Below are positions 8,222 to 15,022 of a DNA stretch of 64,000 nt, piece after piece. Position 1 is the first letter of the stretch. Every line of letters begins with the position of its first letter. The notes under the pieces are model-generated. The model worked only from the letters and a program-made list of their open reading frames with translations. It was not told the origin of the DNA and made no database searches. The position numbers were made by a program, and so were the translations under genes. Source of the DNA: an uncultured Eggerthellaceae bacterium (GTDB taxonomy: Bacteria > Actinomycetota > Coriobacteriia > Coriobacteriales > Eggerthellaceae); NCBI GenBank assembly GCA_946618265.1, contig CAMOLA010000005.1, positions 6,932-70,931 of the forward strand, given 5' to 3'.

Positions 8222-9298
8222 TTACGCGGGATCCTCGCCGTTCAGAATCTTGGTCACTTCGTCATCGGAAAGCTGGTAGCCATAGAACTGCATGTAGAAG
8301 CCCTTGGTCACCTGCTCCATGTCGATGTCCTCGAACTTGTCGGGATTGAGCTTCTTCGCAGCCCAGATGACCTGCAGGGCCTCCTCTCCGGAATAGCGGT
8401 CCCACGCGAACACGCCGCTCGGGTTGGCGTACACGGCGCCGTTCTTGACGGCGGTGATGCCACTCCACGCGCTGTCGGCCATGAGGTCCTTCACGGCCTG
8501 CGCGGCACCCGAGCCGATGATGATGACCTCGGGGTCGGCCTTGACGATGTCCTCCATCGTGACCTCGATCATGTTGCCCTCGGCGGTCAGCGCGTTCACG
8601 CCGCCGGCGAGCTTGATCCACTCGTCGACGATGTTGTTCAGGCCATCGACCGTCGTGAACGAATCCGGACGCACGATATGCAGGACCTTCACCTTGTCGG
8701 CATCGGCGACGTCCTTCATGCGCTCGGCGACGAGGTTGATGTTGTCATCGAGCACCTGCTCCCATTCCTTGGCGATGTCCTGGGCCTCGGCGCCGAGCAC
8801 CTGGGCGGTCAGGTTGACGTCGTTGCGCAGGCCGTCGTAATCCTGGAACATGGCGTTGACCGTGGTCAGGCCCTGCTTGCGCGCATTGTCGGTCACGTCG
8901 GGGTCGGATGCGAACACGACGTCGGGCTGCAGCTTGAGCGCTTCCTCGTAGTTCACCTCGCCGGCGCCGGTACCGGTCACGAGTGGCTCGACGTTTGCGA
9001 GGTCGGGGAACACGACATTGGCCCAGGCACGCTTCTTGAAGCTCTCGGTCGTGCCCACGAGCTTCGGGCCAGCGCCGAGCATCAGCACGATCTGGTTGTG
9101 CGCATGCCACAGGTCGGCGATCTTGTTGATCTCGGTCGGCACCTCCACGGTGTCGCCCGCGAGGTCGGTGATCGTCTGGGTCGCAGCCCCCGAAACCGCA
9201 GCGGCCGAGCTGGCCTCTGCCGACGCGCTTGAAGCGCTCGCCGACGCCGAAGCCGAGCCCGAGCCCGAGCCACCCGCGCAGCCAGCAAGGCCCGCCAT
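8222..9298 (-). CDS. Fe/B12-type ABC substrate-binding lipoprotein with an unclear start
   Basis: A two-lobed binding protein of the iron-siderophore/B12 family (about 320 mature residues; DLAGDTVEVPTEINKI at the start, PDVVFASDPDVTDN and ADPEVIIIGSG later). The lipobox LAGCAGG and a Ser/Ala linker show it is a lipoprotein. The start is odd. The ATG at 9298 lies inside the signal peptide and has no ribosome site. In-frame codons upstream encode a good basic-hydrophobic leader (RRRRVGTGAAAAALMAGLAGC) but contain no ATG, GTG or TTG before an in-frame stop. The gene is therefore either frameshifted at its 5' end, coupled to the overlapping short frame at 9298-9399, or uses an unusual start. No permease or ATPase adjoins it. 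Substrate unknown; its place beside modA makes an oxyanion possible. Confidence 0.8.
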   Translation of the reverse strand: MAGLAGCAGGSGSGSASASASASSASAEASSAAAVSGAATQTITDLAGDTVEVPTEINKIADLWHAHNQIVLMLGAGPKLVGTTESFKKRAWANVVFPDLANVEPLVTGTGAGEVNYEEALKLQPDVVFASDPDVTDNARKQGLTTVNAMFQDYDGLRNDVNLTAQVLGAEAQDIAKEWEQVLDDNINLVAERMKDVADADKVKVLHIVRPDSFTTVDGLNNIVDEWIKLAGGVNALTAEGNMIEVTMEDIVKADPEVIIIGSGAAQAVKDLMADSAWSGITAVKNGAVYANPSGVFAWDRYSGEEALQVIWAAKKLNPDKFEDIDMEQVTKGFYMQFYGYQLSDDEVTKILNGEDPA

Positions 9299-9399
9299 CA
9301 GGGCAGCAGCCGCTGCACCCGTGCCAACTCTACGTCGACGAAGTCGATCGCGTCGCTTGCGTGAGCAGCAAGCTGTAACAACAACCCCAAAAGCATCAT
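9298..9399 (-). other. Short upstream reading frame overlapping the binding-protein ATG
   Basis: A 33-codon frame beginning ATGATG (9399) and ending in TGA that overlaps the downstream ATG as TGATG. It could couple translation to the 8222 gene, or be what remains of the true start after a frameshift. Only a weak ribosome site is visible. Confidence 0.25.
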
Positions 9400-9449
9400 T
9401 CTTTGACTCTGTTAAGCCTCAAGGGCAAAACCTCGGGCCCAACGGGTTA

Positions 9450-9651
9450 TCGAATCACGGTTTTCGCGGGTTTGCGCCAAAAAATCGCATTAAATGGTTA
9501 ATCGTATTAGCGCATCCGTCGGATTTGAATTCGTTGCATAACAATTGCCCAGGTCGCATGATTCGTGTAATAAGGGAATTCGCGTTTCTTTGCTGCTTGT
9601 TAACCATTTAATGCGATTTTTTGGCGCAAACCCGCGAAAACCGTGATTCGA
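9450..9651. mobile_element. MITE-like element: 52-bp perfect terminal inverted repeats
   Basis: Arms 9450-9501 and 9600-9651 are exact reverse complements over 52 bp, around a 98-bp spacer with no coding sequence. Total about 200 bp. This architecture fits a non-autonomous element; no transposase or obvious target duplication is seen (left flank GGGTTA, right flank CGCGAT). A single other copy is not present in the window. The rest of the gap to 9937 holds only a terminator. Confidence 0.65.
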
Positions 9652-9860
9652 CGCGATGGAGGGGAGGTGGATCTCGCTCCATGGCGGCCGACAACCCATA
9701 GAGCCCTCGCGCTGACGCTAACCTCGTTTAACGATCTCTGCACCTGGCGCGCGTATCCATCTAACGTTAACGACCCCCATTCGTTATTCGGCCTTCACCG
9801 AAAGCCAAAGTTCTTGACGACTCGTAGACGGTTTTAAAAAACCACGCAACCCCGAGCGGT

Positions 9861-9896
9861 AAAACAAAAAAGAAGGCCAGAAAACCTGGCCTTCTT
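9861..9896 (-). terminator. Intrinsic terminator of the MarR gene
   Basis: A perfect 11-bp stem (9870-9880 with 9886-9896) followed on the minus strand by TTTTTGTTTT. A strong terminator 40 bp after the stop codon. Confidence 0.9.
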
Positions 9897-9936
9897 GCTC
9901 AAATTTCTTCGTTGCGATGTCGTTTGAGACTTCAGT

Positions 9937-10422
9937 TTAACGGCGACCGTGGCGGCGCTTGTTCTTGCGGTGGACCTTGTGGCCCTTCTTCTTGCCGCAC
10001 ACGCCCGATTCCTTCAGGTTGACGATGAGCTTCTCGGTGATGGCGTCGAGCTGCGCGCGCTCGTCGGCGGAAAGCGCCGCGAGGATGGCCTCGGCGGACT
10101 TGTCCTGGGCGGCCTCGTGCTTCTGGGCGAGCTTCTTGCCCTCGGCGGTCAGCTTGACGGCGTAAACCTTCTTCTCGTCGGTCTTCTCGATGGACACGTA
10201 GCCATTGCGCTGCGCCTTGCGGACGATATCCTTCAGCGCGCCGCGATCCATGCCCATAATGGACACGAGCTCGCGCTGGGTGGCGCCGTCGTTATCAAGC
10301 AGGACGCGCAGCAGCTTGCCCTGGCCGCGCTTGTAGCTCTTGGGGCCGTTCTTGCGCTGGGCGAGGCGCACGAGCTTGCCGGCCTTCTTCATCTGGGCGA
10401 GAGTCTTCGAGTAATCGTTCAT
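9937..10422 (-). CDS. MarR-family regulator with basic C-terminal tail
   Basis: A 161-residue DNA-binding protein. The centre (about residues 25-95) reads as a MarR winged helix: GKLLRVLLDNDGATQRELVSIMG, then DRGALKDIVRKAQRNGYVSIEK and a wing with KKVYAVKLTAEGKKLA. The chain ends in a very basic tail of about 20 residues (KKKGHKVHRKNKRRHGRR) that is unusual for the family and may add non-specific DNA contact. ATG at 10422 is preferred to 10434 because GGGAG lies 6 nt upstream. Its ligand and targets cannot be told. Three tandem copies of GTTTCGTACC-like 10-mers lie 160-190 bp upstream. Confidence 0.85.
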   Translation of the reverse strand: MNDYSKTLAQMKKAGKLVRLAQRKNGPKSYKRGQGKLLRVLLDNDGATQRELVSIMGMDRGALKDIVRKAQRNGYVSIEKTDEKKVYAVKLTAEGKKLAQKHEAAQDKSAEAILAALSADERAQLDAITEKLIVNLKESGVCGKKKGHKVHRKNKRRHGRR

Positions 10423-10578
10423 GTGTTCTCCCATCTTTGTTCTTTCCTGTAATTTCGCATCCGAACTATACAGCGCGTTAAATGGGAGATGGCATTATTC
10501 ATGCAACTTACATTTACTCTCTATATCTCCTGTTAAACATGTATTTTTTTATTATTCATATATTGATATTAGTTCAAA

Positions 10579-10610
10579 ACGTTTCGTACCGTTTCGTACC
10601 GTTTCGCAAC
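10579..10610. promoter_or_regulatory. Three tandem 10-bp repeats containing the ACGAAACGT motif (site 2)
   Basis: GTTTCGTACC occurs twice (10581, 10591) followed by GTTTCGCAAC (10601). With the preceding AC, the first copy makes ACGTTTCGT. Spacing of 10 bp places the copies on one helix face, as expected for cooperative protein binding. It lies between the MarR gene (downstream) and the end of the HTH gene. Confidence 0.5.
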
Positions 10611-10640
10611 GACGACGCACTACCTCCGACGGATCGCTAT

Positions 10641-11657
10641 CTAAGACTCGTACACGATGGAGCCAAGCTTCGATGTGTCGCACGGAGCAAGCGCGGCGAG
10701 GTCGTTGCGCAGTCGACGGCTTTCCATGACGCTCTTGAGACGCTTTATGACAGGGCGGGACTTTGGCGTCTTGCTGACGACGAGATCGACCCACTCGGAC
10801 TGGAGGCCGACGAACTGCACTCCGGCAACGTTGCGCGCCTCCCGCTCGGTCCCGATGGCGACATCGGCCAGGCCGGCCGCCACGCGCCGAATCGCCGTAT
10901 CACCAACGGGAAAATGCGTATCATATCCATCAATCTGCTCGCTGCGGGCGTCCATAGCGCGCAACTTCTCGTCGAGCAGCACGCGGGCGCCGCTCCCCTT
11001 TTCGCGATTCGCCAGACGCACGCCCTCGCGCAACAGAGAGCCCCACGAGCCCAGGTTCATCGGATTGCCGCGCCTGACGATGAGCCCCTGCTCGCGCCCA
11101 TACAGTCGAAACACCACCACCGAAGCACCTGGCGCAAGGTTTCTGACGTAAGGCACATTGCACGAATTGGTCATCTGGTCGTACAAATGCACCACTGCCG
11201 CATCGGCATCGCCCGCGTAAAGGTTCACAAGCGCGGTGTAGCTCCCGCGAACCAACCGCTTGGACGGCACCCCAACGGCGTTCAGAGATCCGGAAAGCAT
11301 GTCGGCCGCGAAATCACCTCCGGCAATCACGAACGGATCACCCGCGAGCATGCCAAACGACGCCGCGTCAGAAACGCCTTGGATTTCGGTTGGCTCTGTT
11401 TCCGGTTGCCGCACTTGGGCCAAAGCTTGCGCCGCTTGTCGAACAGGGCGTGCTTCGCCATTTTGCTGAGGCTCGACGGTTGGAGCATGATGGGTTGAAG
11501 CAACATAAGCCTCGACGTCTTCGAGCGTGAATTTAAGTTTGCGACCAACGTGATAGGAGGCAAGTTTGCCCGTTTTTGCAAGTTGGTAAACCGTGTTTTT
11601 GCCCAGATGCAAATAACGGGCCACATCCTCGGCATTCATGAATTCGTCCGACCGCAT
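10641..11657 (-). CDS. Excisionase-type HTH regulator fused to a binding-protein-like domain
   Basis: A 338-residue two-domain protein. Residues about 5-52 form an excisionase-type helix-turn-helix (MNAEDVARYLHLGKNTVYQLAKTG, then VGRKLKFTLEDVEAYV). After a linker, residues about 105-320 look like the PBP-like domain (the type seen in ModA-related oxyanion sensors): GVSDAASFGMLAGDPFVIAGG, GDADAAVVHLYD, QGLIVRRGNP, and GLADVAIGTEREA. Such fusions are known as regulators near molybdate and tungstate genes, so a molybdate-responsive role is likely but inferred. The ATG at 11657 has GGAG 6-8 nt upstream. It is probably transcribed alone; it is the best candidate to read the sites near modA, moeA and the molbindin. 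Confidence 0.85.
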   Translation of the reverse strand: MRSDEFMNAEDVARYLHLGKNTVYQLAKTGKLASYHVGRKLKFTLEDVEAYVASTHHAPTVEPQQNGEARPVRQAAQALAQVRQPETEPTEIQGVSDAASFGMLAGDPFVIAGGDFAADMLSGSLNAVGVPSKRLVRGSYTALVNLYAGDADAAVVHLYDQMTNSCNVPYVRNLAPGASVVVFRLYGREQGLIVRRGNPMNLGSWGSLLREGVRLANREKGSGARVLLDEKLRAMDARSEQIDGYDTHFPVGDTAIRRVAAGLADVAIGTEREARNVAGVQFVGLQSEWVDLVVSKTPKSRPVIKRLKSVMESRRLRNDLAALAPCDTSKLGSIVYES

Positions 11658-11842
11658 GCCACTCCAATATTCTTATCCTTAAGTTATATGCATGCTAGTA
11701 TATTTGAGGAAAATTAGATTTGCAACAAGATATTTTCTAAGCCGAATCATGCTTAAACTAAACGGATAAACATCTGGTCTAATGGCAAAGTAGATAAGCG
11801 ATTGTGTGCAGTACTGCGCAAGGTGCAAAGCCGCGAGACACA

Positions 11843-11930
11843 CCGACCAATCGAGGTGTTTCTTCTGGCTTGCAGATGAAAATGCGAAAGCGCAATGGCG
11901 AAATGCATCCGCCGATCAAGGTGTTTTCTC
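11843..11930. repeat. Pair of imperfect direct repeats in a gene-free stretch
   Basis: In the 350-bp gap between the HTH gene and the hydrolase, CCGACCAATCGAGGTGTTTC (11843) and CCGCCGATCAAGGTGTTTTC (11909) are related 20-mers 66 bp apart. Translation gives short frames without a recognisable product. The remainder of the gap is AT-rich near 11680-11760 and shows no gene. Confidence 0.4.
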
Positions 11931-12007
11931 GGGAAGACCCAGCGCCGCCGATGAAGACGCCCCGAAGGCCCAGCATGCGCCAAACAAGGCGACGCCCTCG
12001 GCAAGCA

Positions 12008-13240
12008 CTAGCGCGGAAGGCCGAACCAACTGGTGAACACGCCCTTGGCGGCAGCCAGCGCGAGCAGCCGCCTGCCGCAGCCGATTGCGGCCGCAACGGC
12101 TCCCGTGGCCGTAAGCGCCAACGCGCCTTGCGTAGCGGGATGATCGAGCGGCCCGGACTCCTGGTCGTCCTGCGCGTCGGGAACGCTTTCGGCCTGCTCG
12201 GCGATTATCCGCTCGTCGCGCAGGGCGGCTTGCGCCGCAACGTCGTCGCTCATCGAGCTCCCGATCTTGTTCGCCCCGCTCAATGCGCCGGAAACGATCG
12301 CGGCGGGATCGGGCTGGTCGACGACCTTGAACACGGCCTCTCCGGAATTGGACTTCGTTGATGCGGCCGTTAGCGCCGGCTTGGCCGCAGGATGATCGTA
12401 TTGCTCCAAATCGTACGACTGGATGAGGCCCTGCAGCTTGCTCGAGTAGCTCGTATCGGTCGCGTAGTGGCCCTGCAGGTAATCGCAGGCCTGAACGTAG
12501 GTCTTTGCGTTCGCCTTCCAGGCAGGGGCGTAGAAGTCGGCCATGTCGCGCGTCAGGAGGTCGGCATAGTCCTGCAGCGATTCGCGAACCGACGGGTACC
12601 GCCGGAAATGCGACATGATGTCGTACTTGCCGCCCGAGCCGTCGTCTTCGGACGTGAGCATGTAGGCGCTCTGGCCCTTATACGACCCCTTGATGCCGAA
12701 GAGGTTGTTGTTGGGTGGTTTCGAGAGCCCCGAACTGCCCGAACCGGACTCCAGAATGGCCTGCGCGATCATGACCGATGAATACAGGCCGCGCTCTTGG
12801 CCGATCTCGCGAGCCGGTTCGCAGATGGACGCGATGAACTCCTCGGTCGTGGGATTGGGCAACACGGGCATGGGCACGGTGGCGCCGACAGGCGACGAGT
12901 TGAGCTTCGAGGCAGACGCAGACGTCGGATCCGATGGCGTCGAGACGGAGATTCCGCTGCTCAACGGCGGTATCGCGCTGAACGAAGCGGCCGTCTCGAA
13001 CGCAATGGCCTTAATGCTTTCCGTCACGTTTTCTACGGTCGGTTCTGCAGGCTCTGCGGCCTCTGCGCTGTTGGCTGTGCCATCCGCAATCTGGCCTGGC
13101 ACCAACGCGCCCTCGTCGTCATCGGCGAAGGCAGCACACGGCGCAGCCGCAAGCGCAAGCGACACCATTGCGCAGGCTGCAGCGCGAGCCACTTGGCCCG
13201 TCTTGCCCGCTTGCGCGCTATGTCGGTACGGCACGACCAT
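12008..13240 (-). CDS. Secreted glucosaminidase-domain (GH73-type) cell-wall hydrolase
   Basis: A 410-residue exported protein. The signal peptide runs through MVSLALAAAPCAAFADD. After a low-complexity Ser/Thr/Pro region, residues about 130-290 form a GH73-type N-acetylglucosaminidase domain: SVMIAQAILESGSGSSGL carries the catalytic Glu, then NNLFGIKGSYKGQ, FRRYPSVRESLQDYADLL and CDYLQGHYATDTSYSSKL. It would cut peptidoglycan glycan strands during growth or division. The C-terminus has a hydrophobic stretch (GALALTATGAVAAAIGCG) followed by charged residues, so it may stay in the membrane. ATG at 13240 follows AGGAG at a rather long spacing; an upstream ATG at 13276 is possible. It stands alone; two small-RNA candidates lie upstream. 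Confidence 0.88.
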   Translation of the reverse strand: MVVPYRHSAQAGKTGQVARAAACAMVSLALAAAPCAAFADDDEGALVPGQIADGTANSAEAAEPAEPTVENVTESIKAIAFETAASFSAIPPLSSGISVSTPSDPTSASASKLNSSPVGATVPMPVLPNPTTEEFIASICEPAREIGQERGLYSSVMIAQAILESGSGSSGLSKPPNNNLFGIKGSYKGQSAYMLTSEDDGSGGKYDIMSHFRRYPSVRESLQDYADLLTRDMADFYAPAWKANAKTYVQACDYLQGHYATDTSYSSKLQGLIQSYDLEQYDHPAAKPALTAASTKSNSGEAVFKVVDQPDPAAIVSGALSGANKIGSSMSDDVAAQAALRDERIIAEQAESVPDAQDDQESGPLDHPATQGALALTATGAVAAAIGCGRRLLALAAAKGVFTSWFGLPR

Positions 13241-13448
13241 GGTCGCCCATCTCCTATCGAGAACCCAGCTTCCCAATGATTGTACTGCATTTTAAGTGTG
13301 ATTACGTTCATGCTATTCTTCCCGAGAATAAGCATGTAGCTCATCCGCTAAAAAGCAGACTACATTCATATACGTTTGGACGGTCCGCCCAAACTCGGAC
13401 AAACTGAGGCGGCCCTTCAAAACAGCAACGCGTTTTACCGATAGCCCC

Positions 13449-13535
13449 AAAAAGAACGCCGGATCGCAGAGGGGGTGCGATCCGGCAAAGCGAGTGAGAA
13501 AGGGGACCTAAGAGGGATTGAGTCCGCATTTCTTG
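13449..13535 (-). ncRNA. Small-RNA candidate 1 (C-rich loop, own promoter and terminator)
   Basis: About 87 nt expected. A promoter at 13542-13569 is followed by a leader with CTCACTC (13492-13498), then an 11-bp perfect stem (13458-13468 with 13476-13486) whose loop is CCCCCUC on the transcript, then GTTCTTTTT. The C-rich loop is the anti-Shine-Dalgarno form seen in several Gram-positive regulatory RNAs. No reading frame of note. It is related in layout and motifs to candidate 2. Confidence 0.6.
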
Positions 13536-13541
13536 ATTGTT

Positions 13542-13569
13542 ATATTATCGGTATATTATTTTCTGTCAA
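13542..13569 (-). promoter_or_regulatory. Promoter of small-RNA candidate 1
   Basis: Minus-strand TTGACA (13564-13569), 16-bp spacer, TAATAT (13542-13547): a near-consensus housekeeping promoter in a gene-free region. Confidence 0.75.
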
Positions 13570-13801
13570 GTATTATTTTCAATTTTGTTGATATCGCCCA
13601 TTGCGAACGCGGACGCTCTATTCAACCTGCCCAACGTGGACCACAACGGCAACGACAAAAAACGCACCGCTTCGTAACCCGGGACGGACGTTTCATGCCG
13701 AAGGACACCCGCCAACTGACCGAGGAGAGGCTCCCGGGTCGGTCAGTGACCCCCAGGCTGCCCAGAACCATAGAAAGAGAAGCCCCTTGTTATGCGCTCG
13801 C

Positions 13802-13832
13802 GTCATAAAAAGGGACTGTCCCCTTTTATGAC
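13802..13832. repeat. GTCATAAAA...TTTTATGAC palindrome, copy 1
   Basis: A 31-bp hairpin repeat with core GGGACTGTCCCC. The same unit recurs at 14962-14991, 38033-38063 and 57611-57641. The A/T flanks would give a U-run on either strand, so it may end transcripts in both directions. Confidence 0.8.
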
Positions 13833-13835
13833 TAA

Positions 13836-14014
13836 AAGGGAAAGGCCCTTGTTGCATCTCCCCAAAGATGCAACAAGGGCCTTCGATAAAGGTGCCGTAT
13901 GGCTGGCACCTCCGAGTTTGCTTTGATCGGGAGCGTCGAGGGGGTGAACGCTCCCGATCTTCGGAGTGAGGCTAGGACAGGGAACCATTGGGAGGGTAGT
14001 TATATCGCTTGCCT
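13836..14014 (-). ncRNA. Small-RNA candidate 2 (paralogue of candidate 1)
   Basis: About 180 nt expected from the promoter at 14021-14049. In order: CTCACTC (13964-13970), a 12-bp perfect stem (13925-13936 with 13948-13959) whose loop on the transcript is UCACCCCCUCG, a 6-bp stem (13891-13910), and an 18-bp perfect stem (13842-13859 with 13866-13883) followed by TCCCTTTTAG. CUCCGA/UCGGAG can enclose the first stem. The shared C-rich loop, upstream CTCACTC and promoter context show that this unit and candidate 1 arose by duplication. A cis-acting leader is the alternative, but there is no minus-strand gene close behind it. Confidence 0.55.
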
Positions 14015-14020
14015 GAGAAT

Positions 14021-14049
14021 AAAATAGTCGCTTCATTATCTTGTGTCAA
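14021..14049 (-). promoter_or_regulatory. Promoter of small-RNA candidate 2
   Basis: Minus-strand TTGACA (14044-14049), 17-bp spacer, TATTTT (14021-14026). The surrounding GTCAAGTATTATTTTC is identical to that at candidate 1, showing common origin. Confidence 0.7.
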
Positions 14050-14148
14050 GTATTATTTTCTGTAATTTATAAATTCTTCCATAAGGGAGCAAATTGCCCG
14101 GCGAACGGCATGGCAGTCTGCTATGGTGTGGTTGGGAGGTTGATAATC

Positions 14149-14772
14149 ATGCTGTTCATTCTCACGGGAAACGTGCAAATCGGGAAAACGCGCTGGCTCG
14201 GCCGCATGCTTGAGAAACTTGAGGGCCGCGGGATCACGCCTTATGGGGTCATCGCGCCCGGCACATGGATCGAGCACGCCGACGAATCGGGCGTGACGTA
14301 CGAGAAGACGGGCATCGACAACGAGCTGCTCCCCCAACACGAAGTCATCCCGTTCGCCCGCCGAGCCGATCTGGCCGCCCAGGACGCATCGGGCAAGGCA
14401 TGCACGCAAGCGCAGCGAGCGCAACTGGCCTGGGCGATCGAGGACGACGCCATCGATCGCGTGAACGCGCACTTCGACGAACTCGCCATGCGTCTGGCCG
14501 ACGCGGGCCAGCCAGATGAGCAAGGACGCGGCCTGGTCGTCGTCGACGAATTCGGGCGCCTCGAGCTGCTCCGCGACGAAGGGCTCACGTCCGCCATGCG
14601 CGTCATCGAGCAGGGTGCCACCCCGCGCACGCCCCATGCGCTCATCATCGTGCGGGAACAACTGCTCGACATCGCCCTCGATCGGTTTGCGCAAGCAGGC
14701 TGGAACGGCGTGCAGCCGATCAGCCCCGACGAGGCCGGAGAACAGGCCCTGCTAGACGCTTACAGCGAGTGA
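14149..14772 (+). CDS. P-loop NTPase (nucleoside-triphosphatase-like)
   Basis: A 207-residue cytoplasmic protein and one of few plus-strand genes. Walker A is GNVQIGKT at residues 7-14; a Walker B-like VVVDEFGRLELL lies near residues 137-148. The layout, length and FILTGNVQIGKTRW start resemble the THEP1/NTPase_1 nucleoside-triphosphatase family, whose cellular role is not well set; a nucleotide kinase cannot be excluded. The frame is open upstream, but the ATG at 14149 is chosen because GGGAGG precedes it by 9 nt and the P-loop then lies at the N-terminus as usual. It stands alone between the small-RNA region and a mosaic repeat that follows its stop. Confidence 0.75.
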   Translation: MLFILTGNVQIGKTRWLGRMLEKLEGRGITPYGVIAPGTWIEHADESGVTYEKTGIDNELLPQHEVIPFARRADLAAQDASGKACTQAQRAQLAWAIEDDAIDRVNAHFDELAMRLADAGQPDEQGRGLVVVDEFGRLELLRDEGLTSAMRVIEQGATPRTPHALIIVREQLLDIALDRFAQAGWNGVQPISPDEAGEQALLDAYSE

Positions 14773-15022
14773 AACGGATCTCCGGGGCAACTGCTTTCAT
14801 ACCGACCGAAAGGGAGACTCCCCTTCGGTCACTGACCGTTGGGGAGACTCCCTTTCGGTCAGTGCGCTGGAGAGGCGCGCCTGGCGATACGGGCCGAATG
14901 CCGACCTGGGAGGAGATAAAGGCCCGCATGATGCGTGGGCTAGCGGCAAAAACGTGTGTCCGTCATAAAAGGGGACTGTCCCTTTTATGACGACTGAACC
15001 CGCCCTGGAAACCCGTTTCACC
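14769..15022. repeat. Mosaic array of palindromic repeats downstream of the NTPase
   Basis: In order: a GAAACGG-TCTCC-GGGG unit (14769-14800), two GACCGAAAGGGAG-type hairpins (14804-14830 and 14831-14863), the spacer GGAGATAAAGGCCCGCATGA (from 14912), a GTCATAAAA palindrome (14962-14991), and a reversed CCCTGGAAACCCGTTTCA unit (15001-15019). The same order of parts recurs at 37949-38135 without the double hairpin. It fills the space between two convergent genes. Confidence 0.8.

Noticed and set aside
9298..9450. Insertion of the 9450 element into the binding-protein gene
   Set aside because: The element ends about 50 bp upstream of the short frame and no coding sequence continues on its far side, so it does not split the gene.
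11774..11830. A tRNA-like stretch (GGTCTAATGGCAAAG)
   Set aside because: No acceptor stem, T-arm or anticodon arm can be formed.
13449..14014. A c-di-AMP (ydaO) riboswitch upstream of the wall hydrolase, suggested by GGGGGTGAA
   Set aside because: That word is on the strand opposite the hydrolase, other conserved ydaO parts are in the wrong order, and a terminator separates the region from the gene. Small RNAs fit better.
14769..15022. A CRISPR array
   Set aside because: The repeats are palindromic units of differing type with no regular spacing or unique spacers, and no cas gene is near.
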